From assembly GCF_001306455.1 (NCBI RefSeq), contig NZ_LGTQ01000012.1, positions 124,001 to 188,000 on the forward strand: a stretch of 64,000 nucleotides of DNA, given 5' to 3'. This document shows, piece after piece, positions 43,040-52,228 of the stretch (position 1 is its first letter; each line of letters opens with the position of its first letter). The notes beneath the pieces were generated by a model. The model saw only the letters and a list, made by a program, of their open reading frames with translations. It ran no database searches and was not told the origin of the DNA. This DNA is from Jiulongibacter sediminis. Lineage in GTDB: Bacteria > Bacteroidota > Bacteroidia > Cytophagales > Spirosomataceae. The position numbers and the translations under genes were made by a program.

Positions 43040-43366
43040 TCAAAGAAAATCCTCTCTTCTGGGTGTAAAAACATCAATTAGAACGCCATCTTGGAGACAA
43101 ACTGCCCCATGTTCCACATCGGAAGGCACAAAGTAGGCGTCACCAGCTTTGAGATTTTTTACTTCGTCACCAATGGTCAATTCAAAAACACCACTTTCCA
43201 CATAACTGGCCTGAGTATGTGGGTGAGAATGCATGGCCCCTACCCCACCTTTTTCAAAGGCAACTTTGACGATCATCATTTGCTCGTTATAAGCCATAAT
43301 TTTTCGTTTAATACCTCCTCCCAGCTCTTCCCAGGGTATTTGACTATCCTCTATGAGTGTTACCAT
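43040..43366 (-). CDS. kdgF: Cupin protein, KdgF-like
   Basis: 108 residues, a single cupin barrel. The metal site is HSHPHTQASYVESG (His and Gln/Glu ligands) plus the later His in PSDVEHGAVC. KdgF linearises 4,5-unsaturated galacturonate made by pectate lyases, feeding KduI. Size, motif spacing and position in a pectin cluster support this, though small cupins are hard to tell apart. Its start overlaps the end of the pectinesterase gene by 7 nt, so both are co-translated. Confidence 0.85.
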   Translation of the reverse strand: MVTLIEDSQIPWEELGGGIKRKIMAYNEQMMIVKVAFEKGGVGAMHSHPHTQASYVESGVFELTIGDEVKNLKAGDAYFVPSDVEHGAVCLQDGVLIDVFTPRREDFL

Positions 43367-44388
43367 TTCTTTCCGAATACTTTTTTGAATGTAAAATCTT
43401 TTTCTGTTTTGGTCGTATTATCAGCATACCAGGAATAATCCTCACCATCTTTCTGACAATTCTTATAATAAATCCGATGACCCCATTGTAAATCCCGGTC
43501 ACCTTCCTGATAAATTGGGGCATCTGCCATTTCCTGGCTGAAACTGCAATTTATCAGATACATCTGAGCCTCTCTGTGATATCTACCCAGCTTAAAACCT
43601 TTATCACCCACAAACCTGCAATTGATCAAGACCGATTTGTCTTCTTCTTTGGCAGAACCATCGTGCCAAATAGCAGCATTGAGATTATGGCAAATAAAAA
43701 GAGAATTTTCAATGATGGCATTACCCCTTGGACAATACAAATCTACATGCCCTTCAATGACACAATCTTTGAAATAAAACATGCCACCGTTGACATCCCA
43801 CGGACTTACGGTATCACCACCACCAGATCTGAAAATGCAACCGTAGAATTTCATTCGTGTGGCTCCATCCATAGAGCGAAAGGCAAACTGATGACCATCT
43901 GTCCGTACCATTTTAGTCCCTTCTTTTTCGCCTAATTCTCTTGGTAAAAACTTTCGGCTGTCACCTGGTGCTTTGCCTGATTCATTGAGACATTCAATCA
44001 CAACATCCTTATTAGCCTCAAAGCCATACGAATTTAAAATCGTCAGGTTTTTGAAGATTAAATCGCTTCCAAGAACATTGAAAGTAGCCGCTCCAAAATC
44101 ATCAGGATTTTCACACCGCCAGTAATCGCGGGCCTGACTATAAGTTATTATGGTTTCCCTGGCACTTTCGCCAATAAATTTGATGTGATGCATGGATTTA
44201 TCCACGAAAATCTTCTCGGCATAAGTGCCATTTTTGATATAAATGGTTTGATAAGATTGGCTGAACTTCAGGCTATTCAAAGCTTCCTGAATTGTTGTGA
44301 AGTCACCACTTCCATCTTTGGCAACAATCACTTTTTTAGCCAAAGCCGAATTGAAAATCAGAACAAATAGCAGGAGTAGGTGTTTCAT
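43360..44388 (-). CDS. Pectin methylesterase (CE8-like)
   Basis: 342 residues with signal peptide MKHLLLLFVLIFNSALA, then the right-handed beta-helix start VAKDGSGDFTTIQEALNSL typical of CE8. The catalytic Asp pair can be placed in GGGDTVSPWD and EGHVDLYCPRGNA, and the Arg in KLGRYHREA. These blocks diverge from the textbook GYQDTL, VDFIFG and LGRPW, so it is a distant CE8 member. It would remove methyl groups from homogalacturonan. Its start overlaps the end of the interrupted hydrolase gene (ATGA, 44385-44388). Confidence 0.9.
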   Translation of the reverse strand: MKHLLLLFVLIFNSALAKKVIVAKDGSGDFTTIQEALNSLKFSQSYQTIYIKNGTYAEKIFVDKSMHHIKFIGESARETIITYSQARDYWRCENPDDFGAATFNVLGSDLIFKNLTILNSYGFEANKDVVIECLNESGKAPGDSRKFLPRELGEKEGTKMVRTDGHQFAFRSMDGATRMKFYGCIFRSGGGDTVSPWDVNGGMFYFKDCVIEGHVDLYCPRGNAIIENSLFICHNLNAAIWHDGSAKEEDKSVLINCRFVGDKGFKLGRYHREAQMYLINCSFSQEMADAPIYQEGDRDLQWGHRIYYKNCQKDGEDYSWYADNTTKTEKDFTFKKVFGKKW

Positions 44389-45350
44389 TTAGTGGATAAC
44401 GTTTTAACTAAAAAATGGTCAATGTAATTAACTGTGGGCAAAAACCATCGATCCATTTGAGGAAAGGAATGCGGGGCTTCTTTAAAAGTATGAACCTCTG
44501 AATAAATACCAAACCTGTTCAGGATTCGGATAAAATCTTCACGACCTGCATGCATGCGTTCCTCCCGACTATTGATAAAAAGATAAGGTGGAGCATTTTT
44601 ATGCACCTGAGCAAGTGCACCTGCTGATATCCACAAATTCGGATTTTCACTTTTGGGGTATCCAAAATAATAAGTCGCTGCTGAAGTCGATTTTGAGTCA
44701 TCACCCTCCGCCGATTCAGGATGAATGTAGGCTTAAATACCATCCACATCCACCACCGCATCAATTGAAAAATCGCCTTCTGAAGGGCAAAGACTAGAAT
44801 TTTGAAAATTTAAATGAGGCGTGGCTCCCAGAAAAGCGGCCATTTGTCCACCAGCCGAAAAACCACCGACCGCCAGTTTTTGACCATCACCGCCAAAACG
44901 TTTGTGAGCCCAGGCAATAGCCGTTTTAACATCAGCCACAGCGGCCGGATAAAGAGCCTCAGTGGACAAGCGATACTCAGGAGTAAGTACGGTATAGCCC
45001 CGGGCAGCGAGCTCCTTTGCCAACTCATGATGTTGAGATTTATCTCCGCTTCGCCAGCCACCTCCGTGAACGAAAATAAAAATGATATTATTTCGCTTTC
45101 CTTTTGGCTCAAAAAGATCAAGTGTAAGCTTACGCCCTTCTGTTTTACAATAGGCTACATCGTACTGTGCGTTTATCTGTGCAGAGTTTTGAGAGATGGC
45201 CAGTTTAACATCAGGAAATTCTTGTTGGACTCCTTTAAGGGCATCGCCATTATTATAAGAATGATCTCTTTGGCCGGTGATTCCGGATAGATTTTGGGCC
45301 AACGCAAGATTAGAACATAGCGTTAACAGGACAAGCCAGACTAGTTTCAA
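44385..45350 (-). pseudogene. Alpha/beta hydrolase (carbohydrate esterase-like) with in-frame TAA
   Basis: The frame runs from a TTG at 45350 (an ATG at 45404 also exists) through a signal peptide (KLVWLVLLTLCSNLALAQ), the oxyanion motif HGGGWRSGD and the nucleophile elbow GGFSAGGQ to a TAA at 44733-44735 (codon 206). It then continues in the same frame with AYIHPESAEGDD, GALAQVHKNAPPYLFINS and the catalytic-His region KEAPHSF to the TGA at 44385. Homologues read a Leu at the stop position, so one base change (TTA to TAA) explains the break. The N-terminal fragment alone lacks the acid and His. The C-terminal end still overlaps the pectinesterase start by 4 nt. Either a recent pseudogene or a sequence error. 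Confidence 0.85.
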
Positions 45351-45373
45351 TTTTTTTGAGGGTTGAATATGGT

Positions 45374-45381
45374 CAAAGATG
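45374..45381 (-). promoter_or_regulatory. -7-like box upstream of the interrupted hydrolase gene
   Basis: Minus-strand CATCTTTG, the same form as the tRNA-Leu promoter. It lies between the possible ATG (45404) and the TTG (45350), so if used it makes the TTG, which is preceded by TTCAACC, the real start. Confidence 0.4.
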
Positions 45382-45419
45382 CAAAAGATAAATTTGGAAA
45401 GCATCCTTGACCGTTATCA

Positions 45420-45453
45420 ATAAGAAAAGCCTCCGGCAAATGAACGAAGGCTT
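45420..45453 (-). terminator. Rho-independent terminator of the first CE1-like esterase
   Basis: Stem AAGCCTTC / GGAGGCTT (one T-G pair) with an 11-nt loop, then TTTCTTA on the minus strand, about 30 nt after the esterase stop. Confidence 0.7.
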
Positions 45454-45481
45454 CTCGATAAACAAATAAATTCTGAATCAA

Positions 45482-46684
45482 TCAGAACAGTTTCGGGGCA
45501 AAATCCGAAAGATAAACTCTCCAGTTACGCCAGATATGGCCGCCCTCAGTTTCAAGGTACTCGTAGTCCATTCCCATTGCATCCAGTTTATCTCTGAATT
45601 CTTTATTGGCATTATAAAGGAAATCCGTTTTACCGATCGCGATGTAATACAGCTTCAACCCATTATCCATTTGTCTTTTAAGCGTACCATCAATGTCTTT
45701 GTAAACATCCAGGCCACTGGCGTCTTCGCGTGGCATAATAGCGGCAGAGAAAAGACCAGCATAATCAAAAGTATTTGGATAATACCTTGAAATATGCATG
45801 GTATGAAAACCACCCATTGACAAACCAGCAATTGCACGGTGAGCCTTATCGGCAATAACTCTGTAATTTGACTCCGTAAACTTGATGATATCCATGAAGT
45901 TAGCTTCATATGCTCCCTGCATGGTTCCCGGAGCCATAAACTGAGGTTTGTAGAAACCATCTCTCCCTTTACCCGGAGCGGCATCTTGTGTAATGTTTGC
46001 ATTCGGCATTACCACAATCATCGGCTTCGCTTTACCCTGAGCTATCAGGTTGTCCATAATTTCAGCGGTACGACCCAGATCACTCCAGGCTTCTTCATCA
46101 CCACCTGCTCCATGAAGCAAGTAAAGAACCGGGTACTTTTGATTTGAAGACTCATATCCCGGAGGGGTATATATTGTAATTCTACGATCCATGCCCAGGC
46201 CCGGCGAATCATACCATCTTTTAGCTACTGTGCCGTGAGGCACATCATTGTCTTTATAAAGATCAGCATGCCCACCCCCGATGATAAAGATGTTAGTCAC
46301 AGAGGCCACATCACGAATCAAGAATGGGTTATTAGGGTCCGTAGTTCTCAGACCATCTACTTCAAATGCATAGTTATAAAGTTCAGAAGAAAGCGGCTGG
46401 GTGGTAAAAGACCATACGCCGTTATCACCCTTGGATAAATGAACAGGTCCAGGAACATCCATCGCTCCAAACTGCGTTTGTATTTTAATTGTTGGCAAGA
46501 AGTCTCCGGTCAACTTTACACTGTCCGCTTTCGGTGCTAGAAAACGAAAAGTAACGCTGTTATCGTCATGGATTTCAGGCGATTTGATTTCCTGAGCTCC
46601 GAAAAGAGCCTCCTGACCGATGGCAGTATTCACCATCAAAAGGGCCGCCACAGCCCATAAATAGGTTTTCAAATTTAAATTCAT
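45482..46684 (-). CDS. CE1-like esterase, downstream tandem copy
   Basis: 400 residues: signal peptide (ending AIGQ), an N-terminal immunoglobulin-like esterase domain (VTFRFLAPKADSVKLTGDF), and an alpha/beta hydrolase of the esterase D/CE1 type with LYLLHGAGGDEEAW and nucleophile elbow AGLSMGGFHT. The acid is probably in AIGKTDFLY and the His in TEGGHIW. Such enzymes release acetyl or feruloyl groups from plant polysaccharides. It is a close paralogue of the next gene upstream, with identical length. Confidence 0.9.
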   Translation of the reverse strand: MNLNLKTYLWAVAALLMVNTAIGQEALFGAQEIKSPEIHDDNSVTFRFLAPKADSVKLTGDFLPTIKIQTQFGAMDVPGPVHLSKGDNGVWSFTTQPLSSELYNYAFEVDGLRTTDPNNPFLIRDVASVTNIFIIGGGHADLYKDNDVPHGTVAKRWYDSPGLGMDRRITIYTPPGYESSNQKYPVLYLLHGAGGDEEAWSDLGRTAEIMDNLIAQGKAKPMIVVMPNANITQDAAPGKGRDGFYKPQFMAPGTMQGAYEANFMDIIKFTESNYRVIADKAHRAIAGLSMGGFHTMHISRYYPNTFDYAGLFSAAIMPREDASGLDVYKDIDGTLKRQMDNGLKLYYIAIGKTDFLYNANKEFRDKLDAMGMDYEYLETEGGHIWRNWRVYLSDFAPKLF

Positions 46685-46707
46685 CGTTTTGTTTGAAAGG
46701 TTTATGT

Positions 46708-47910
46708 TTAGAATAATTTAGGTGCAAATTCTGAGAGGTATATCCGCCAGTTTTTCCAGATATGGCCTTCACCTGACTCGCGGTACTCATAAGGAAAGTT
46801 CAAATCGTCAAGCTTTTTGCGGTAGGCTGTGTTAGCCTCGTACAAAAAGTCTTTTTTACCAATACCGATCCAGTACAACTTTAGTCCATTATCTTTTTGG
46901 ACTTTGAGGTTTTTGTCAATGTCAGAATACACTTTGCCGGTGGCATCTTCACGTGGCAAAATGGCGGCTGAGAAAAGGCCAACATAATCAAAAGTATTAG
47001 GGTAATATCTCGAGATATGCATGGTATGAAAACCACCCATTGATAAACCGGCGATAGCCCGATTTTCTTTACCCGACTTTATTCTGAAACGATCTTCGAC
47101 AAAATTGACAATGTCAATAAAACTAGCTTCAAACTCTCCGTTCATAGAATGCGGCGGTAGAAATACCGGCTTTTGAAAACCATAGCTTCCGTACCCATAG
47201 CCACCATCCTGAGAAACATTACCATTCGGCATGACCACAATCATTGGCTTTGATTTGCCCGAGGCAATCAGATTATCCATGATTTGGGCTGCCCGCCCGT
47301 GAGCCAACCAAGACTCCTCATCACCTCCTGCTCCATGTAAGAGATAAAGAACAGGGTACTCTTCACGTGAGTCCTCATAACCAGCAGGCAAATAAACACT
47401 TAAGCGGCGATCAATCCCGACCGTTGGCGAATCATACCAAACGCGAGAAACCGTACCGTGGGCAATGTTTTTATCCTCATACAAATCTGCCTGACCTCCA
47501 CCTATGGTGAATACATTAGTTACGGTAGATCCATTGCGGAAAACATAAGGAGAATTAGGATCGGGCACTCTAATACCATCTACGAGATACCAGAAACTGT
47601 ATAGCTCCGATTCCAATGGGTCAGAGGTGTAAGTCCAGAGCCCGTTTTGATCTTTCTGAAGCAAAACTGAGCCAGGACCATCCTGAATACCAAAACGAGT
47701 CATTATTTTTTCCGGTGGCAGTAAATCTGAAACCAACTTTACCGTATCTGCCTGCGGAGCAAAAAAAGTAAAAGTAACCGAGTGGTTTTCATGAATGTTT
47801 GGAGATATGATACTCTCCGGCTCAGCCGGGACTTCCTGAGCTTTCAAAGTCGGTTGGCTTAAAGACAAAGTCAGACATAAAAGAGTCAATAATTTTCTGG
47901 TCATTTTCAA
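46708..47910 (-). CDS. CE1-like esterase, upstream tandem copy
   Basis: 400 residues with the same architecture as its neighbour: signal peptide, Ig-like N-terminal domain (VTFTFFAPQADTVKLVSDL), LYLLHGAGGDEESW, AGLSMGGFHT and SGEGHIWKNW. The two copies lie 23 nt apart and read alike over their whole length, so they arose by tandem duplication. The oxyanion and His regions are kept in both. The insertion around residue 225 differs (NVSQDGGYGYGSYGF here, NITQDAAPGKGRDGF in the other), perhaps tuning substrate choice. Confidence 0.9.
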   Translation of the reverse strand: MKMTRKLLTLLCLTLSLSQPTLKAQEVPAEPESIISPNIHENHSVTFTFFAPQADTVKLVSDLLPPEKIMTRFGIQDGPGSVLLQKDQNGLWTYTSDPLESELYSFWYLVDGIRVPDPNSPYVFRNGSTVTNVFTIGGGQADLYEDKNIAHGTVSRVWYDSPTVGIDRRLSVYLPAGYEDSREEYPVLYLLHGAGGDEESWLAHGRAAQIMDNLIASGKSKPMIVVMPNGNVSQDGGYGYGSYGFQKPVFLPPHSMNGEFEASFIDIVNFVEDRFRIKSGKENRAIAGLSMGGFHTMHISRYYPNTFDYVGLFSAAILPREDATGKVYSDIDKNLKVQKDNGLKLYWIGIGKKDFLYEANTAYRKKLDDLNFPYEYRESGEGHIWKNWRIYLSEFAPKLF

Positions 47911-47959
47911 TAGGTTAAGAGCTTTTGACGCAAGTTAGCTCTTTTCCTAAATAATCATA

Positions 47960-47974
47960 GTCTCATTTTGAGAC
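47960..47974 (-). promoter_or_regulatory. Short dyad upstream of the tandem esterases
   Basis: GTCTCA-TTT-TGAGAC, perfect 6-bp arms, 50 nt before the ATG at 47910. No matching -7 box was found beside it. Confidence 0.35.
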
Positions 47975-48001
47975 AATAGATAATTTCCCCAGAATTTCCG
48001 A

Positions 48002-48523
48002 CTACTTAGGCTGAAATTTTAAAAACATTTGATGATTTGGATTGTAGTGTGTTTCTGAAATTTTGAAATCATGACTGCCAACGATTTCAAAACCTTGCTT
48101 CCGATAAAACCGAACAGCTCTCTCATTCCCTTTCCAGACGTATAGCCAAAGGCCTTTATCACCCGCTTCTTTTGAGAGATTCAAATTGAAATTGAATAAT
48201 TCCGCTCCCAGGTTTCTACCATAGAATTCTTTCAGGAGATAAAGCCTTTCCAGTTTTGTCACTCTGGATTCTGGGACATTGGAATGAGGACTATTGAAAA
48301 TAATTTTTGAGTAACCGGCAGGTTTACCTTCACAAAAAATGATGTTGAAGACGTTGGAAGGTTCTTTGAGCTCTGCCTCAAAAGATTCTGTGGTAAAATA
48401 CTTTTTTGCGTAAACTTCAATATCCGCTTGAGGCCCACTTAAGCCATGTGATTCAATAAAACTGAGCGTTCCGATATCAGAAAGCATTTCGGCATCGGCT
48501 ATGGTACCTTTTCTAATTTCCAT
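48002..48523 (-). CDS. GNAT-family N-acetyltransferase
   Basis: 173 residues with acetyl-CoA motif A (KLERLYLLKEFYGRNLGAEL) and motif B (VWKGNERAVRFYRKQGFEIVG). Close in type to the SpeG/YitH-like single-domain enzymes; substrate unknown. It is a stand-alone gene inside the pectin region and probably not part of the pathway. Confidence 0.9.
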   Translation of the reverse strand: MEIRKGTIADAEMLSDIGTLSFIESHGLSGPQADIEVYAKKYFTTESFEAELKEPSNVFNIIFCEGKPAGYSKIIFNSPHSNVPESRVTKLERLYLLKEFYGRNLGAELFNFNLNLSKEAGDKGLWLYVWKGNERAVRFYRKQGFEIVGSHDFKISETHYNPNHQMFLKFQPK

Positions 48524-48615
48524 ATTGAAGTGTTTGAATACTCCTTAAGATACACGATTGCCATAGACAATACTTTGTTCACCTTTGAAGAGGTCAAAAA
48601 TTACGTCAAACCATG

Positions 48616-49059
48616 CTATTTTTTCTCGAAAAGTGCCACCTGCTTCTCCATCAAATCGCTGATTTTTGAGAGTAATTCAATGTCTTTTGGAGTAGGGACA
48701 GTAGTGTTTTCCGGGTCGTCGGCTTTCTTTTTGAGGGAATTCATGGCTTTTATCATTAGAAAAACCGTAAAAGCAATGATCAGAAAATCAATGCCGGATT
48801 CCAGCAAAGCTCCGTAACCGATGGCCACCTCTTCATGCAGTACTTCCTGACCTTGTAAAACAGCTTCACGGAGCACCCAGTTCTTGTTTTCCAGTTTGAC
48901 GTCATCAGTGAGTAAACTAAGTGGCGGCATAAAAATCTGCTTCACCAGCGAGTCGATCACCCGGTTAAACGCCGCCCCAATAATCACCCCAATGGCGATA
49001 TCGATCATATTGCCTTTGACAGCAAAGTCCTTGAAGTCTTTAAGAAATTTGAAAGTCAT
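48616..49059 (-). CDS. mscL: Large-conductance mechanosensitive channel
   Basis: 147 residues. Starts with the helix KFLKDFKDFAVKGNMIDIAIG and continues into the pore helix GVIIGAAFNRVIDSLVKQIFMPP. A second helix (DFLIIAFTVFLMIKAMNSL) and a C-terminal cytoplasmic bundle complete the family pattern. It releases solutes on osmotic downshift in the inner membrane. It is an unlinked housekeeping gene. Confidence 0.96.
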   Translation of the reverse strand: MTFKFLKDFKDFAVKGNMIDIAIGVIIGAAFNRVIDSLVKQIFMPPLSLLTDDVKLENKNWVLREAVLQGQEVLHEEVAIGYGALLESGIDFLIIAFTVFLMIKAMNSLKKKADDPENTTVPTPKDIELLSKISDLMEKQVALFEKK

Positions 49060-49143
49060 GAATGTCTTTTCTTTTAATATTCGTTTTTGATCAACTAAGG
49101 GATGAAGTAGTTCCTATACTTTTCATCAATGCTTTAATAAAAC

Positions 49144-52047
49144 TCACATACCGGTCTGCAAGAAAGCAAGCAAATCCGCCAGCTCCTGCACAGAAAGCGA
49201 ATTTTCAAGCCCCTCCATCATCAGAGAGGAGCCAGTAGATCGAAATGATTTCAAATTGCTTTTCTTCAAAGTCACTTTTTCACCCCCCATTTGGGTCAAA
49301 GTGATACTGATATCTGTTTCTCCCGAAACCACACCACTGTAAACCTCTCCGGTGGTCGATTCTGCGACATGATTAATGTATTTGGGATCTGCCGCGGCAT
49401 TGGGGTCCAGAATATCATGAAGCAGCGTGGCTTTACTTTTTCGGCTGATTTCGGTCAAGATCGGTCCTACTTCCACGCCGTATTTGCCGTAGGTATGACA
49501 GCTACTGCAGGTGTTATTAAATACGGTCAAACCTTTCACTGAATTGCCTTCTAACTCCAAGGCCGGCTTCATTTGATCAATGGCTTCCTGGCGATTGGTT
49601 ACCCCACTGTCAGTAAAAAGCTTTTCTGCCCGACGGCGGGTTTGCAGGTTGTCTGTCCACCAAAGTAGCGTTCGCCGACGCTCAAGGTCAAAATTCATCT
49701 CACCAATATTGATCTTTTTCTCTTCCAAAGCACTCAACAGAGCATCATGATGAATTTCATTATAAAGGAGTAGGTCTCCGGCGTACTTCCGAGTTTGCGG
49801 ACTAAGCTCTGGCCAAAGCGATACCAGATTCTTCCCAATCTCTAACTCTTTAACTCCATTTAGTTGTCTTAACGCAGCTTCCTGAAGTTTAAGTGGCTGT
49901 GAGTTCTGGAGACAGGCAAAGAGCAAATCAGATTTTTCTTTGTAAGGGACAAACTCCATGATTTTCAGGTACTGAATTCTCAAAGAGTCCGGAAGAGTGG
50001 TATCCAAAATTTGAGAAGCAGCATCTTTGCTGTAAGCTATAAATTTGGCCGAGGTCGGCAATCCCAGTTTATTCCGAAGAGAAGCGAGTGAAGTGAGCAA
50101 ACTGAGATCATCGGTTTCCTCCATTTTTTCAATGGCCACGATTGCTGCACTTGACACTGGCTTTTGAATATTTTGAGTCAATTGATCAATGATAAAGGCC
50201 TTATCAGCTATTTCTGACTCGGACAAGCTTTGCAGCATGTAGGCAGCTACTTCCTTATCGTCAGCATTGTGCAAGGCAAGGGTGGCCAAAAGCCTGGAAT
50301 CTGCATCTTTCGTCTGGCAAAGCTTGTGAAACACCGTTTGGCTTTGACTCTGCACCGCCAAAGCCAATGCAGATACCGTGTAGGCATCATTCTTCAAATC
50401 GGAGGCTTCAAAGACTTTTTGTATCAAGTTTTCTTTCAATTGATCTGATAAAACGGCCGCTACCCCAGGTAATCCAAGACTCAAAGCCGCATGCATTCTT
50501 ACCCGCTGATTTTGGTCTGTCAATAGATTTATCACCGTCCCGGCCAACTCTTCATTTCCGTCGATGTACTTTTCAGAGATTTGAAGAGCATTCTCACGCA
50601 ATCCGGGATTCGGGTCAATCATAGCTTTCATTAAAGCTTCGCCAGACAGGTTTCCTGAATTTGACAAAACATGAAGGGCATGTAAACGGGCAAAAACGCG
50701 TTCACTCGACAGCAATTCTACTAATCGATCGATTGGAAGTTTTTCCGTCTTTTCAGAAAGCAAAATACGCTGAGCAGTCATTCGTACCCATTGGTTCGGG
50801 TGACCTAAGGCCTTTACCAATGATTCGGGGGTGCTGAAATCATAGGGTTCAGATTGCTTATTTCTACTGATTTTGTAAATCCGACCTTTGGTTTTGCCGG
50901 CATTCAAATCCATGGCCTCTTCCATTTCATCCGGAATCCACTCGGGATGCTCTATCACTTTACGTTGCATATCCAGCACATATAGAGCTCCATCTGGCCC
51001 AACCGTCATATTTACCGGCCGGAATGCCCGGTCTTCGCTGGCCAGAACATCTTGTTTTTCCAGAACTCTTTTGGCTTGAAAAGATGATCCATTTGGCTCC
51101 AAACGATCAGCATGCAGCAGATTTAACACCACATCTGCCACCCAAACTGTATTGTCGAATTCTGGCCCAAATGCTCCGCCTCCATAAAAAGTGATTCCGC
51201 AGGAACCGGAGAAATAGCCCGACTGCTCGGGGTGATTAACACGTTCTTCCTGCTCCCCAATAGGGTAAATGCGGGCGAGCCCGTTTTCCTCATGATCAGA
51301 AATATTTTCCAGGGTATGGTCCGTTAAAATCGGTCTGTCTTTCAAATACCGGCTTGCAAAAACCAGGTGTGAAATATGTTGAGTATTATGGGTTTCAAAG
51401 AAACGCCCGAAGGCATCCATGGCGAGTCCGAAACCACCGGAAGACTCTCCAAGGCGTTCCATTTCATGGGTTTTCAGATTAAACCGAAAATCCTGATTTC
51501 GTAAAGGAAGAGCATTGGCACTATCACCCCACCAATATGGATTTCCATCGTTGCCTCCGTTCGCTGCATAAATCCAACCATCCAGTCCAAGCGTTAAAGA
51601 GTTATAATTGTGTTGAAGATTTCCGGTGGCAAAACCACCCATCAAGGTATCAATCTTATCTGCTTTTTCATCATGATCTGTATCGTACAGCTGGAGCAGA
51701 TAAGGTGGTGCGGCTACCAGCACACCTTCTTCATAGAGCATGAATGAATTCGCCAGTTGAAGTCCTTCGGCATAGACTGAACTTTGATCAAAGACACCAT
51801 CCATATCGTTGTCTTTTAGGAGCATCAGACGACTTTTCGCATCCTCCTGAGGATAACCCGGCATTTCCAAAACAAGGGCATCACCATTCTTCCAGAAAGC
51901 CATATCCACGGGATCTTTGATCAGGGGCTCTGAAGCGACAAGGCTTAAATCGAGGTCGCCGGCTAACTCAAATCCATCCGGTAACTCATTTTTCCGACAA
52001 GCCAAAACAGACCAAAAGAGCAATAATGCAGCAGTAAAACGTATCAT
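49144..52047 (-). CDS. PVC-type dehydrogenase/heme-binding lipoprotein
   Basis: 967 residues: lipoprotein signal (LLFWSVLAC), an N-terminal sorbosone-dehydrogenase-like beta-propeller (about 25-400, with AVGPDGALYVLDMQR-like blades and NGGNDGNPYWWGD), a HEAT-repeat middle (about 410-800) and a C-terminal c-type heme domain with CSSCH near residue 848. The order matches the membrane-bound dehydrogenase families abundant in Planctomycetes and Bacteroidota (TIGR02604/TIGR02603 type). It is probably a periplasmic sugar oxidiser with electron transfer; the substrate is unknown. TTCAACC lies 10 nt before the ATG. Confidence 0.88.
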   Translation of the reverse strand: MIRFTAALLLFWSVLACRKNELPDGFELAGDLDLSLVASEPLIKDPVDMAFWKNGDALVLEMPGYPQEDAKSRLMLLKDNDMDGVFDQSSVYAEGLQLANSFMLYEEGVLVAAPPYLLQLYDTDHDEKADKIDTLMGGFATGNLQHNYNSLTLGLDGWIYAANGGNDGNPYWWGDSANALPLRNQDFRFNLKTHEMERLGESSGGFGLAMDAFGRFFETHNTQHISHLVFASRYLKDRPILTDHTLENISDHEENGLARIYPIGEQEERVNHPEQSGYFSGSCGITFYGGGAFGPEFDNTVWVADVVLNLLHADRLEPNGSSFQAKRVLEKQDVLASEDRAFRPVNMTVGPDGALYVLDMQRKVIEHPEWIPDEMEEAMDLNAGKTKGRIYKISRNKQSEPYDFSTPESLVKALGHPNQWVRMTAQRILLSEKTEKLPIDRLVELLSSERVFARLHALHVLSNSGNLSGEALMKAMIDPNPGLRENALQISEKYIDGNEELAGTVINLLTDQNQRVRMHAALSLGLPGVAAVLSDQLKENLIQKVFEASDLKNDAYTVSALALAVQSQSQTVFHKLCQTKDADSRLLATLALHNADDKEVAAYMLQSLSESEIADKAFIIDQLTQNIQKPVSSAAIVAIEKMEETDDLSLLTSLASLRNKLGLPTSAKFIAYSKDAASQILDTTLPDSLRIQYLKIMEFVPYKEKSDLLFACLQNSQPLKLQEAALRQLNGVKELEIGKNLVSLWPELSPQTRKYAGDLLLYNEIHHDALLSALEEKKINIGEMNFDLERRRTLLWWTDNLQTRRRAEKLFTDSGVTNRQEAIDQMKPALELEGNSVKGLTVFNNTCSSCHTYGKYGVEVGPILTEISRKSKATLLHDILDPNAAADPKYINHVAESTTGEVYSGVVSGETDISITLTQMGGEKVTLKKSNLKSFRSTGSSLMMEGLENSLSVQELADLLAFLQTGM

Positions 52048-52120
52048 CTCAGACTAAGGTTGAATCTTAGGTAAATCTACATTTCTGAGGCGAGAGTGGC
52101 AAGGTGGGCTAGAAAGGGGA

Positions 52121-52200
52121 CTTTGTGAAACTTCGTGTCTTGGTGACTTTGTGGCTGTTCTTTTGCCACGAAGGCTCGAAGACGCTAAGCTGCACGAAGG
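52121..52200. repeat. Hairpin with arms built of about 8-bp repeats
   Basis: Left arm (52121-52155) repeats CTTTGTG, CTTCGTG, CTTGGTG, CTTTGTG every 8-10 bp. The right arm (52166-52200) holds the reverse form (CACGAAGG, CTCGAAGA, CGCTAAGC, TGCACGAAGG). About 26 of 35 positions pair directly around a 10-nt T-rich loop. It lies in the space between the 967-residue protein gene and the next. Confidence 0.85.
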
Positions 52201-52228
52201 GGAGGTTTAGGAACAATAACCTACAAAT

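Noticed and set aside
44519-44764. Small minus-strand frame over the interrupted hydrolase
   Set aside because: It is in another frame from the conserved sequence; the in-frame continuation with family motifs shows it is a shadow.
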